From Urbifossiella sp043733485 (GTDB lineage Bacteria > Planctomycetota > Planctomycetia > Gemmatales > Gemmataceae), in contig JAYTGN010000374.1 in NCBI GenBank assembly GCA_043733485.1, forward strand, positions 1 through 20,909: 20,909 nt of DNA, written 5' to 3'. The notes beneath the pieces were generated by a model. That model was not told the DNA's origin. It made no database searches and saw only the letters and a program-made list of their open reading frames with translations. Positions within the stretch are counted from its first letter, which is position 1. Each line of letters begins with the position of its first letter. Below are positions 13,403 through 20,909 of this stretch, piece by piece. The position numbers and the translations under genes were made by a program.

Positions 13403-13431
13403 AGAGCGGCCAGGATGGCCGCGCTCCCAGG
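13403..13431. repeat. Short palindromic repeat, copy 3
   Basis: Stem GCGGCC/GGCCGC with loop AGGAT, flanked by AGA and GCTCCCAGG, as in copies at 21-50 and 335-362. This one is intergenic, downstream of the secretin gene. Confidence 0.75.
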
Positions 13432-13442
13432 TTTGAACGCAC

Positions 13443-13470
13443 GACGCCCCCGGTTTTCACCGGAGGCGCC
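13443..13470 (-). terminator. Probable terminator hairpin after the secretin gene
   Basis: Downstream of the TAA on the minus strand, GGCGCCTCCGGT, loop GAAA and ACCGGGGGCGTC pair at 10 of 12 positions. A near-identical hairpin at 13184-13211 belongs to the duplicated tail. There is no T-run, so it may act as a processing or rho-dependent site. Confidence 0.45.
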
Positions 13471-13494
13471 GTTGGTTGTTCTCGAACGCGAACC

Positions 13495-16400
13495 TTAGCG
13501 CGGGCCGCCCGAGCCGAGCGGGCCGCCTTCCGTCTGGTTAATCTCTTCTTCCGAGTTGATGATGATCCGCGGCGTCACCATGATCATGATGTGCTGCGTT
13601 TCGCGACCGATGCCGACGTTCTTGAACAGCCGGTTCAGGTACGGGATCTTGCTCAAGAACGGAGGGCCGAACTCGTTGCGCCCTTCCGAGAGCTTCTTCA
13701 ACCCGCCGAGCAGCACCGTGCCGCCGTCCGGGCAGACCACCGTGGTCTGAATGTTCAACGTCGTGAACGCGGGCTGCTGCAGGAACTGCGTGAACGGGAT
13801 CGGCACGCCCTGGCTACCGCCCTCGAACACCGGCGTGATGAACGTCGTGATCGGGAACAGCGGAACCGTGGCACCCGTCTGCGCGGCCAACGTCACCGGC
13901 AAGTTGATCCGGACGAACCGGCGATCCGCGGACACCACCGCTTGCAGCGAGATGTTGATCGCACCGCCAGTGCCGCCCAAGGGGTCCCCCGGGCCGGGCA
14001 ACGGCGTGACCTGCGGAATGAACACGATCTGCCCGTTCACCGAGTACACCTGCACGTCCGTCACGAAGAACTGAAGTTCGTTAATCGTGATCGTCGCGGT
14101 CTGGCCGTTGAACAGAGTCAGCTTCGGAGCCTGCATCACGTTCACGCGGCGGTCGCCTTGGGCGGCCTCCATGAACATGTAGACCTGGATGTCGTTGAGG
14201 AACGCGAGCCCCAGCGACACACCGCCATTGGCACCCGGAGTATTCGGGAAGCCTCCGAAGCCGGGAATCGCGTAGTTGAAGCTCGTCGCCTTGATCGGCA
14301 CGTCCAGGTCCGGGGTGAACACGCCCGCCGGTTGAAGCCCGACCGTGACACCCTTGCTGTTGATGTCGTTGATGAACGGTTCCGGCCGGAACTGGTTCGA
14401 GGTCAGCGACGGTTCGAACTTCGTGGTGTGGGTCTTCACGTTCACCGAGAAGTCCACGCCCATACGCTCGAACCACGTTTCCGACAGCGAGATGATCCGG
14501 ACTTCGACCGCGACGGCGAGGTCCTGAAGACGGCGAAGGGCTTCGAGCAAGTCCTGCACTTCGCGAATCACGTCCGCGGTCTGGTTGACGACGAGGGCCA
14601 TGCCCAGCTCGAAGTACTCGATCCGCCCCGGTCCGCCCTGGCCATCCCACGAGAAGGGCCGGATCATTCCGGTCACGAGCTTCGTGAGTTGCTCGTGCTT
14701 GGTGCCGCGGTCGGAGGCGAGGTTGGACGAAGCGTTGAGCGGGTTGTTTTGCAACGAACCGCTTCCGCCGAAGTTCGTCCCGCCGCCGATGCCGACGCCG
14801 GAGGTACCGAGTTGGGCACCGCCGAGCGGGCCGGCCGGGGTGCCGCCGCCGAGACCGCCGTTCTGAGGCAGTAGAGCCCCGCCACCGGGATAGAAGCCGC
14901 TCTTCGAGCCGCCGCCGCTGCTCTTCTGAATCATCTTGTCGAAGTTCGCATAGTCCGGCAGTGCGAAGTTCGGGATCGGCGTCACCAGATCCGCCACCGA
15001 GAACACCTTCGTCACGAGCCGGCCCTTGGCCTTCTTCAGCGTCGTGATGCGGATCGTGTCGTACTCGATCACGAAGCTGAGCCCGGCCTTATCCAGGATC
15101 AGGTGCAGGGCGTTGCGAGCCGAGACCGATCCGAGCTTCTCGGTGATCGGCAGAGCCGTGCTGACCTGCTCGGCCGTGAGGGATGCGGTGTCCCACGAGA
15201 ATGGTAGTTGCGTCTTCTCGCGGAGGCTTTCGACGACCTCGGAGAGCGGCGTCTGGTTGAACTCGACCGTGATCGGCTTGTCGAGGTTCAACTCGATCTG
15301 GAACTCGGCGGGCGTCCGGCTACGGAGGTAGGCGTCGTCGCCGCGACCGCGAAGCCGAGACTGCATCGTCCGCTTGATGTTGAACTCAATCGGATCCTGC
15401 GTGTCGAGTGCCGAGCCTTCCTTCTCGGCCATGGTCAGGCCGTTGTAAACGAGATTCTCCCGGTCCTTCTTGTTCGTCTCCTGTTCCTGCTGGCGCCCGC
15501 GAACCTTGGCCATGTACAACAGGGTGCCGATGGCAGCGTCGTCGGGCTCGAGTTGCTTCGCCTGCATGGCGACGCGTTCGGCCGCCTTGAATTCGGACTT
15601 CTTCACGAGGTCCTGATACTGGCGGACGAGCTTGACGACTTCGGCCTTGCGTTGTTCGTCGGCCGCACCGCCGCGGCTGGCGACGAGTGCCTTCGAATCG
15701 AGGTTCTCGCGGTTTACGCGGGAAACCGCATCCGCCTGGCCCTTCATGACCTTGAACATTTCCATGCGGCTATCGATGGGCCGCAGGAGCATCGCGACGC
15801 TGGCGGTATCGAGCCCCGCCCCGCGAACCTTGTTCGTGTAGTCGATGAGCATCTGAATCGCGACGTCGGTTTCGCCCCGGCCGAAGGCGGCCTGCGAATC
15901 CGTCTGCACCTTCAACCCGTCGCCGCGAAGCTTCTGGAAGGTGACCTTCCGCATCGCGTCGGCCTGATTCGCCAGGCTATCCGGATTGGTGTTCTTGGGT
16001 TCGCCCACGCGAGCGGTGCCCGGCAGGTTGACTCCCGGAATCGGTTGGAGTGCGCCTTCCATCGGGAGTTGCGTGCCTCCCGTGGCGACCAGCGGCATGT
16101 CGGGCTTCACGCTCAACTTGTCCACTTCCGCCTTGCAACTCACGATCAGTTCGTCCCGCTTGGCCTTCAACTCGGTCGTGAGCAGGTTCGGGTCGATGAT
16201 GACGAGCACGCTGAGGGCGTGGCCGTGGTCGTGGCTTTTGCACGCGGCCTCGGCGGCTTCGAACGACTTCACCGCGTTGCGTTGCTTCGAGGCGAAGACC
16301 TCGGCATCGATCTGGTTCAGGAGCCCCGTGGCTTCCTTCTGAACGCCGCCGAGGTTGTAGGCTTGGCGGGCGAGCCGCGAGGCCATCTCGAAGTCGCCCT

Positions 16401-17712
16401 TGCGGAACTCCAGGCTCGCTTGATCGAGCATTTCCTGGCCGCTGATCTTGCCCGTGCTCGCGGTGCCGTTCTTGCCGACGGTCGGCATGGCGATCGGCGG
16501 CACGTCGGTCAGTTGCTTGTCCGGCGGCAGCGGTGCCCGCGGGTTGCCGATGCTGGCGAGGCCCGGCGGGGTGGGCGGCGCGACCGGCGTCGGAACGCTG
16601 GCCACGAGCCTCTCGGAACCCAGTACCGGGCCCAAAGCTCCGCCGAACTTGCCGTCCGTGGCCATGCGAAGAGCGGTCTTCGCTTCTTCGATCGGTCGCG
16701 GGAACAGGTTCAACGCCGAGGCGATTTCGTACGCGGCGTTCAGAGCCGCGTCCGCCTTCGCGTAGTCCTTCTTGCCCATCATGGACTGAGCGTCCTTGAT
16801 GAGGCCATCGATGGCGGAAGCTCCGCGAGCGTTGAGTTCTTGCAGGGCGAAGCCGGGGCCGGTTTCGTTCGCAGCGAACGTGGCGTTCAGCTTCTGCGCT
16901 TCGGTGAACTTGGCGTGCGCGCCGCCGAAGTCGCCCTTATTCGAGAGTTGCTTCCCCTCGGCGACCAACTTGAGGGCGGCGAGCTTCTTGGCGTCGCTGC
17001 TGACGGCGGGCTTCACATTGGCCGAAGTCGGCGTGAGCGGCTTGATTCCGCTAGCGGTCACGACGCCACTCGGGGCGTTGGGCGTGCTGGTAGCCAAGGC
17101 GGGGCGAACGCCCGAGCCACCGGGAACGCCGGTCGCCAGCATCGGCGCGGCGGACACCTTCATCTTGGATCGAGCCGCCTCGATGTCCTTCACCATTTTG
17201 TCCGGGCGGTCGCTCAGGTCCCACGCGGAGTAAGGCCCGTGGAGCGAATCGGCGCGGCGTGCCATCTTCAATGCCGTGTCGAGGTTCGCGGCCTTCTCGG
17301 GATCGCTGGCCGTCGGCTTCGCAAGGAGCGCCTTGGCTTGCTTCGCGAGTTGATCGGCCTCGGCCTTCTGGGCCTTGAGTACCGCCGCCTGCACGTCCTT
17401 TAGAAGGGCGTTCGGGGTGTCGTCGAAGAGGCCCCACTTGCCCGACACGTTGCTCATCTCGGCCCGTCGGGCGAGGTCCTGAGCTTCGTTGAAGCGGCCC
17501 TCGGTGAGGGCCTTGCGGCCTTCCTTGAGCATGGCTTTGGGTTCGCCGCCCGAGGCCGCGGTCATCACCGGGCCGGCTGCGGTTTTGGTCGGTGCGGCTC
17601 CGAGCGCCGATTTCTGTTGCGCGGTGGCGGCCGACCCCCCGGCCAGCACTGGGACCAGCAGCAATCGAGCCGCGATCCGCTTCCAACTCCACTGATTCGC
17701 CTGAAACACCAT
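13495..17712 (-). CDS. Large secretin-family outer-membrane protein with long helical N-terminus
   Basis: A 1405-residue protein that should form an outer-membrane ring of the type II/III secretion or type IV pilus class. The start at 17712 follows GGAAGGAGG and gives a signal-like N-terminus (KRIAARLLLVPVLAGGSAATAQQ). Residues about 30-780 are Ala/Lys-rich helical segments resembling TPR-like repeats (EGRFNEAQDLARRAEM, KGDFEMASRLARQAYNLGG, KSEFKAAERVAMQAKQLEP). An STN/N0-like domain follows (about 805-890: LDKPITVEFNQTPLSEVVESLREK), then a Gly-rich loop (about 935-995). The secretin domain is near 1060-1400: VEVRIISLSETWFERMGVDFSV, APKLTLFNGQTATI, and CPDGGTVLLGGLKKLSEGRN with PPFLSKIPYLNRLFKN. 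It is about twice the length of classical secretins. No pilot or ATPase genes lie near; the substrate is unknown. Confidence 0.93.
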   Translation of the reverse strand: MVFQANQWSWKRIAARLLLVPVLAGGSAATAQQKSALGAAPTKTAAGPVMTAASGGEPKAMLKEGRKALTEGRFNEAQDLARRAEMSNVSGKWGLFDDTPNALLKDVQAAVLKAQKAEADQLAKQAKALLAKPTASDPEKAANLDTALKMARRADSLHGPYSAWDLSDRPDKMVKDIEAARSKMKVSAAPMLATGVPGGSGVRPALATSTPNAPSGVVTASGIKPLTPTSANVKPAVSSDAKKLAALKLVAEGKQLSNKGDFGGAHAKFTEAQKLNATFAANETGPGFALQELNARGASAIDGLIKDAQSMMGKKDYAKADAALNAAYEIASALNLFPRPIEEAKTALRMATDGKFGGALGPVLGSERLVASVPTPVAPPTPPGLASIGNPRAPLPPDKQLTDVPPIAMPTVGKNGTASTGKISGQEMLDQASLEFRKGDFEMASRLARQAYNLGGVQKEATGLLNQIDAEVFASKQRNAVKSFEAAEAACKSHDHGHALSVLVIIDPNLLTTELKAKRDELIVSCKAEVDKLSVKPDMPLVATGGTQLPMEGALQPIPGVNLPGTARVGEPKNTNPDSLANQADAMRKVTFQKLRGDGLKVQTDSQAAFGRGETDVAIQMLIDYTNKVRGAGLDTASVAMLLRPIDSRMEMFKVMKGQADAVSRVNRENLDSKALVASRGGAADEQRKAEVVKLVRQYQDLVKKSEFKAAERVAMQAKQLEPDDAAIGTLLYMAKVRGRQQEQETNKKDRENLVYNGLTMAEKEGSALDTQDPIEFNIKRTMQSRLRGRGDDAYLRSRTPAEFQIELNLDKPITVEFNQTPLSEVVESLREKTQLPFSWDTASLTAEQVSTALPITEKLGSVSARNALHLILDKAGLSFVIEYDTIRITTLKKAKGRLVTKVFSVADLVTPIPNFALPDYANFDKMIQKSSGGGSKSGFYPGGGALLPQNGGLGGGTPAGPLGGAQLGTSGVGIGGGTNFGGSGSLQNNPLNASSNLASDRGTKHEQLTKLVTGMIRPFSWDGQGGPGRIEYFELGMALVVNQTADVIREVQDLLEALRRLQDLAVAVEVRIISLSETWFERMGVDFSVNVKTHTTKFEPSLTSNQFRPEPFINDINSKGVTVGLQPAGVFTPDLDVPIKATSFNYAIPGFGGFPNTPGANGGVSLGLAFLNDIQVYMFMEAAQGDRRVNVMQAPKLTLFNGQTATITINELQFFVTDVQVYSVNGQIVFIPQVTPLPGPGDPLGGTGGAINISLQAVVSADRRFVRINLPVTLAAQTGATVPLFPITTFITPVFEGGSQGVPIPFTQFLQQPAFTTLNIQTTVVCPDGGTVLLGGLKKLSEGRNEFGPPFLSKIPYLNRLFKNVGIGRETQHIMIMVTPRIIINSEEEINQTEGGPLGSGGPR

Positions 17713-17886
17713 GGCCTCCTTCCTCCCTGCTAGGAACTCGCTTTGAAGACCCCTCGCGCGGCCCGAATATCCCCCGACATTCGTCCGTGCGGCAACCGGA
17801 TCGCAGGCGGCCACGGAGGAACCGGGGCGGTTGCGTCGTCCGGGGCCGCGAGCCCCCGCGTAGAGAGTATGTGAGAAAGCGGGGTG

Positions 17887-17915
17887 GCTATAACTCCACT
17901 TCCGAGCCGGGTCAA
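17887..17915 (-). promoter_or_regulatory. Sigma70-type promoter for the secretin gene
   Basis: On the minus strand, TTGACC (17910-17915), a 17-base spacer and TATAGC (17887-17892). The -35 matches the consensus at five of six positions, the -10 at four of six. Transcription would begin near 17880, giving a leader of about 165 bases before the ATG. I see no clear hairpin or riboswitch in that leader. Confidence 0.55.
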
Positions 17916-18062
17916 GCAGATTCGCTCAAGAGTTGCGACAACTTCTGCCGCACAATTCGGAGCTGAGAGAAGGTGCGCAAGGTGGGGGAGAACGATTCGG
18001 GTTTTCGACCCTTTAGATTTCAGCGGGTTCGCTTCCACTCTCGATTCGCGCGGCGCGGCGGC

Positions 18063-18068
18063 TACAAT
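18063..18068 (+). promoter_or_regulatory. Possible -10 element upstream of the SGNH hydrolase gene
   Basis: TACAAT, 37 bases before the start codon, in the context GGCTACAATTCG. No good -35 element is seen at the usual spacing. Confidence 0.3.
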
Positions 18069-18105
18069 TCGCCTCGCATCGCCATTCCCTCCACGAGGCC
18101 ACTTC

Positions 18106-19365
18106 ATGACTCGCTTTTTGTTCGCGATCACGGCGCTCGTCGCCGCGTTCGCATTCTCGGACCGTCCCGCCTTCGCCGAAGACAAGCCGAAGGCCGGCGA
18201 GTTCTTCTTCCAGCCCAACGACCGCATCGTCTTCCTCGGCGACAGCATCACCGAGCAGTACCAGTACTCGACCGACATCGAGCTTTACCTCACGACGCGG
18301 TTCCCCAATGGAAACATGACGTTCCTTAATGCCGGGATCGGCGGCGACACGGCCGGAGGCGGTGCGGGTCGCTTCAAGGGTCAAGTGCTGGACGAAAAAC
18401 CCACGGCCGTCACCATCAACTTCGGAATGAACGACGGCGGTTACGGCAAGTTCAACCCCGCCAGCAACAAGAACTTCGTCGACAAGACCGACGCCATGCT
18501 GAAGATGGCCCACGACGCGAAGGTCCGCGTCGCGCTGCTCTCGCCCAATGCCGTGGATCGCCGCAACAAAAGCAACGGTGCCGAGTACGTCGAGACGCAG
18601 AAGCAGTTCTACGCTCCGCTCGCGGGCCTCGCCGAGAAGCACGGCTTCCCGTTCGTCGATCAGTACGCCATCACCCGCGCCGCGACCGACCGCATGGAGA
18701 AAGACGACCCGATGGCGAAGAAGTACGTGCCCTATCCGGACGGCTTCCACACCGGGCCTCCGGGCGGCCTGCTCATGGCCCACGCCATTCTCACGGGTCT
18801 GAAGGCACCGGCGAAGGTGAGCGATGTGATCGTTGGAAGCGACAGCGACACGATAGCGACCGGTTGCAAGGTCACGGATGCGACCGTGAGCCCGACCGGG
18901 GCCACCTTCACCCGCACCGATGAGGCGCTGCCCATGCCGATTCAAAAGGACTGGCTGCCGATGCTGCCGTACACGAACGAGTTGAAGGACCTGAACTGGT
19001 ACGGGCTCGCGGTGAAGGGCTTGAAGGACGGCACTTACACGATCGGCATCGATGGCGTGGCCGTCGGCAAGTTCTCCGCCAAGGAACTGGACGCGGGTGT
19101 GAACCTCGGCAACCTCACCAGCGGCCCGATCTTCGACCAAGGTAGCAAGGTGCTCCAGGCCATCAACGAGAAGAACCGCATCGTGTACGGTCGCTTCCGG
19201 GGCATCCTGCTCGGCGGCGATTCGTACTGGAACACCGCGCCGGGCCTCAAGCGCCGCGCCGAGGAACTGGCCCGCCGGCGGGATGAGATCGACGCGGCCC
19301 AGGCCGAGATTTACAAGCTGGCCAAGCCCGTGCCCCACAAGTTCGAGGTAAAGCTCGCAGAGTGA
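18106..19365 (+). CDS. Secreted SGNH/GDSL-type hydrolase
   Basis: A 419-residue exported esterase/lipase-like protein. It starts with a signal peptide (MTRFLFAITALVAAFAFSDRPAFAED). The SGNH blocks are clear: block I IVFLGDSITEQYQ with Ser47, block II NAGIGGDTAGG, block III FGMNDGG with Asn109, and block V DGFHTGP with Asp212 and His215, giving a Ser-Asp-His triad. The remaining 200 residues have no further motif I recognise but include LNWYGLAVKGLKDGTYTIGIDG, possibly a beta-rich C-terminal region. The ATG at 18106 is preceded by ACGAGG; the frame extends upstream, but the signal peptide fixes the start. Planctomycetes encode many such enzymes, often for removing acetyl groups from polysaccharides; the substrate here is unknown. 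Confidence 0.93.
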   Translation: MTRFLFAITALVAAFAFSDRPAFAEDKPKAGEFFFQPNDRIVFLGDSITEQYQYSTDIELYLTTRFPNGNMTFLNAGIGGDTAGGGAGRFKGQVLDEKPTAVTINFGMNDGGYGKFNPASNKNFVDKTDAMLKMAHDAKVRVALLSPNAVDRRNKSNGAEYVETQKQFYAPLAGLAEKHGFPFVDQYAITRAATDRMEKDDPMAKKYVPYPDGFHTGPPGGLLMAHAILTGLKAPAKVSDVIVGSDSDTIATGCKVTDATVSPTGATFTRTDEALPMPIQKDWLPMLPYTNELKDLNWYGLAVKGLKDGTYTIGIDGVAVGKFSAKELDAGVNLGNLTSGPIFDQGSKVLQAINEKNRIVYGRFRGILLGGDSYWNTAPGLKRRAEELARRRDEIDAAQAEIYKLAKPVPHKFEVKLAE

Positions 19366-19412
19366 GGCCGACCTGCCAAGAAGTTCCTGGTGACTCGATC
19401 GAGCCTTGCCGA

Positions 19413-19446
19413 TTAGCCGCGAGGCGAAGTCCGCGGAGCCGAGCGC
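19413..19446 (+). repeat. Dispersed 34-base repeat, copy 3 (diverged)
   Basis: Starts TTAGCCGCGAGGCGAAGTCC and matches copies 1 and 2 at 30 of 34 positions. The following GCGTCGCGG pairs with its CCGCGA start, as in copy 1. It lies downstream of the SGNH hydrolase gene. Confidence 0.7.
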
Positions 19447-19471
19447 AGAGCGATCCGCGCGTCGCGGGGTC

Positions 19472-19493
19472 CAGTGACAGTGGGTTGTCACTG
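19472..19493. terminator. Hairpin between convergent SGNH and HEAT/beta-helix genes
   Basis: Perfect 8-bp stem CAGTGACA/TGTCACTG with loop GTGGGT, about 105 bases after the SGNH stop. It has no T-run and could serve either strand as a weak terminator. Confidence 0.4.
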
Positions 19494-19669
19494 TCGAGGT
19501 TTCAAAACCAAACCGCCCGAGGACTTATTGTCTCAAGTGGGGAGTCCATGAGAGCGATTCGGCGGTGAGAACCTACGATGTCCCCTTTTCGGCCTCCCAC
19601 AGCCTGCTACCCCTCAAAAACAGTTCAGTTGGATGGCTAGAGTGTCTTGAATGTCCCCCTCTCCTCCAC

Positions 19670-20659
19670 TCACTGTTTCTCTGGCTTTGGCGCTTGGTGC
19701 TTTTTGAGCTCACTGAATTTGAGCATTTGCAGCGGGCCATGCTCCGTGTCGAGGATGCGGTTCTTCACGTGGTTGATGGGCTGCTCCGGGTCTGGCCTTT
19801 TGGGATCCTTCAGGGTTGACTTGACTAAGACGTTGTTCTGCGCATTCTGGAACCGCAGATGCTTGTTGCCCACCTGGTAGAAACTGTCTCTGCTTCCATA
19901 TACCCCTTTGCACTCACCGGTCGCCAGGATGACACTATGGCTCACGCTCGTGATGTGGCCAATGTTGCCGCGCACGACCAGCAGGCAGTTATGTACGCAA
20001 ATGCCGCCTGAGTAGTCGCCGTCGACGATGACGATCGAATCCGTTAGGCTGGTTATTTCCGGCATCGGCCCGGCGCTGAGGATGACGCAGCCGCTCACTG
20101 AAAATAGCTTCGATTTGGAGTCACTGAGCAGAATCCGCATACCCTTGTTACCCTCGTTGGTCTCGCTCGGCGGGCCGGTCTGCTGCGGTAGCGACTTCAT
20201 GTCCAGGTCGGAGACTTGGACGTGCCTGCCGCCCAGTTCGCTCGCCTTCGCCGGCAGCGCCCGGGCCAGCGTCTGGACGAACTTCCACTGCTCGTCGTTG
20301 GCGAAGTTGGCTTCCATGACCATTCGCCTTACGAAGCGATCCAGCTCGACCTTTTGCAGAACCGCCCTGAACGCCTTGTCTTCGGCGCGGGCCGTGATGG
20401 CAATAGCCGCCGACTGCGCTCGGCGACACACCTCGGGGTCGGCGCTCTTCGTCGCTGCACGCAGCTCGTCCGGCACTTCTTCCAGCTTCGACAGCTCCTG
20501 CGTCGCCTTCTCGCGCGTCCGGAAATCTTCGCTCCCCAACTGCTCGACGAACTTGCGGATCGCGGCGGGGTCAGATTTGACGGCAGCCTTCTCGTCGGCC
20601 GCGCCAATGGCTGCGGCGAGCACCAGCAAAGCAGCCAGCGGGAACAGACGCTTCAACAT
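19670..20659 (-). CDS. Secreted protein, HEAT-like N-terminus and beta-helix-like C-terminus, function unknown
   Basis: A 329-residue exported protein with a signal peptide (MLKRLFPLAALLVLAAAIGAAD). Residues about 30-100 look like one or two HEAT-type helices (FVEQLGSEDFRTREKATQELSKLEEVPDELRAA, SADPEVCRRAQSAAIAI), a common motif in planctomycete secreted proteins. Residues about 173-285 form short repeating strands (SVSGCVILSAGPM, TSLTDSIVIVDGDYS, VHNCLLVVRGNIGHI, VSHSVILATGECKGV, SRDSFYQVGN), suggesting a small beta-helix or stacked-strand fold. The C-terminus is Lys/Pro-rich. GAGGTGAACC precedes the ATG at 20659. I do not recognise a family with known function. It appears less GC-rich than its neighbours and may have a different history. 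Confidence 0.75.
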   Translation of the reverse strand: MLKRLFPLAALLVLAAAIGAADEKAAVKSDPAAIRKFVEQLGSEDFRTREKATQELSKLEEVPDELRAATKSADPEVCRRAQSAAIAITARAEDKAFRAVLQKVELDRFVRRMVMEANFANDEQWKFVQTLARALPAKASELGGRHVQVSDLDMKSLPQQTGPPSETNEGNKGMRILLSDSKSKLFSVSGCVILSAGPMPEITSLTDSIVIVDGDYSGGICVHNCLLVVRGNIGHITSVSHSVILATGECKGVYGSRDSFYQVGNKHLRFQNAQNNVLVKSTLKDPKRPDPEQPINHVKNRILDTEHGPLQMLKFSELKKHQAPKPEKQ

Positions 20660-20909
20660 GGTTCACCTCGAAGAAGCGAGTTCTTGTTCATCTGAGGATT
20701 GAGGAACATTCTGGATTCGTCCAAGTATGAGTCATCGCGACAAAGCCACGGCGTCCAGATGTCTCCGCTCCTGCTCGTCCATCGCCCGGCTCACACTGCC
20801 GAAAGAATCCATGCTAGATCACCCTGGCTGAATCCATGTGCCACCAATCAAGGAAAGTGCCAGACTCCTTCAGCCCATAACCCGCTTCAGAGCGGACCCT
20901 GCCGAGCAG
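20660..20909. other. Right-end non-coding stretch
   Basis: About 250 bases upstream of the last gene, to the window edge. I see no coding frame with a plausible start, no repeat shared with the rest of the window and no clear promoter. Confidence 0.5.

Larger units (their letters stand above)
17713..18105. other. Intergenic region between divergent secretin and SGNH genes
   Basis: About 390 bases without a gene. It holds the secretin promoter (17887-17915), a ribosome-binding site just before the secretin start, and a TACAAT hexamer (18063-18068) before the SGNH gene. I see no repeat, RNA gene or small coding frame with a convincing start. Confidence 0.7.
19366..19669. other. Intergenic region between convergent genes, with repeats
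   Basis: About 300 bases with no convincing gene. It contains copy 3 of the 34-base repeat (19413-19446), a hairpin CAGTGACA/TGTCACTG (19472-19493), and then a less GC-rich stretch (about 19500-19660) in which I see nothing further. Confidence 0.7.

Noticed and set aside
13175..13527. Two direct repeats considered as a CRISPR array
   Set aside because: Only two units of about 95 bases, with coding sequence in one; no spacer pattern and no cas genes.
15208..17403. A 731-codon open frame on the plus strand opposite the secretin gene
   Set aside because: Lies wholly antisense to a strong family match, with no family motif, no good start and the amino-acid bias expected of GC-rich shadow frames.
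18013..19491. Minus-strand open frame of 492 codons opposite the SGNH hydrolase
   Set aside because: Antisense to a gene with all catalytic blocks visible; no motif of its own.

Overview
The window looks like a chromosomal segment of a GC-rich planctomycete, most likely from the Gemmata group. The grounds are a DUF1559 pseudopilin-like protein, tandem Uma2-family proteins, a very large secretin with a long helical N-terminus, a secreted SGNH hydrolase, prenyltransferase-repeat and WD40 proteins, and many short palindromic repeats between genes. The assignment is inferred from gene families; no rRNA or marker phylogeny is available here. I see no tRNA, rRNA, CRISPR array, transposase or integrase.

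Layout. 1-2096 (minus) is a tightly coupled set: HIT-family protein, hemC (porphobilinogen deaminase) and an ABC ATPase that runs off the left edge, with 4-nt stop/start overlaps at both junctions. 2152-3174 (minus) encodes a secreted or membrane TPM-domain protein with a Gly-rich tail. 3367-4266 (plus) is a GT-A-like putative glycosyltransferase, followed by a DUF1559 protein (4435-5262). 5355-7470 (plus) is an arginine-phosphorylation module: two McsA-like zinc/UVR proteins in tandem, then McsB. A small membrane protein follows (7530-7931). 7933-9456 (minus) holds a secreted prenyltransferase-repeat protein and mog (molybdopterin adenylyltransferase). 9572-10750 (plus) is an iron-containing alcohol dehydrogenase. 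10824-13107 (minus) holds a WD40 protein and two tandem Uma2 paralogues. 13495-17712 (minus) is the 1405-residue secretin, with a good sigma70-type promoter upstream. 18106-19365 (plus) is a secreted SGNH hydrolase. 19670-20659 (minus) is a secreted HEAT-like plus beta-helix-like protein of unknown function.

Non-coding structure is the least ordinary part. Several short palindromes have stems that differ in sequence but similar purine-rich loops (AAGAAT, AGAATA, GGGAC, AGGAT, AGGA). Some occur as head-to-head pairs, like REPINs, and two lie in frame inside the ABC ATPase gene. A different 34-bp repeat occurs as a perfect inverted pair around the alcohol dehydrogenase gene, with a third diverged copy near 19.4 kb. 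The 3' end of the secretin gene, including its C-terminal codons, stop and downstream hairpin, is duplicated about 260 bp downstream. That suggests the relic of a lost tandem secretin paralogue.

Functionally, most genes are housekeeping or envelope genes with no evident single pathway. The clearest unit is McsA-McsA-McsB, which would place protein-arginine phosphorylation in this organism. The secretin and the DUF1559 protein belong to families linked to type II secretion/type IV pilus-like machinery, but they are not adjacent here. I found no convincing new multi-gene system. The strongest leads are the duplicated McsA, the palindrome families and the secretin relic.
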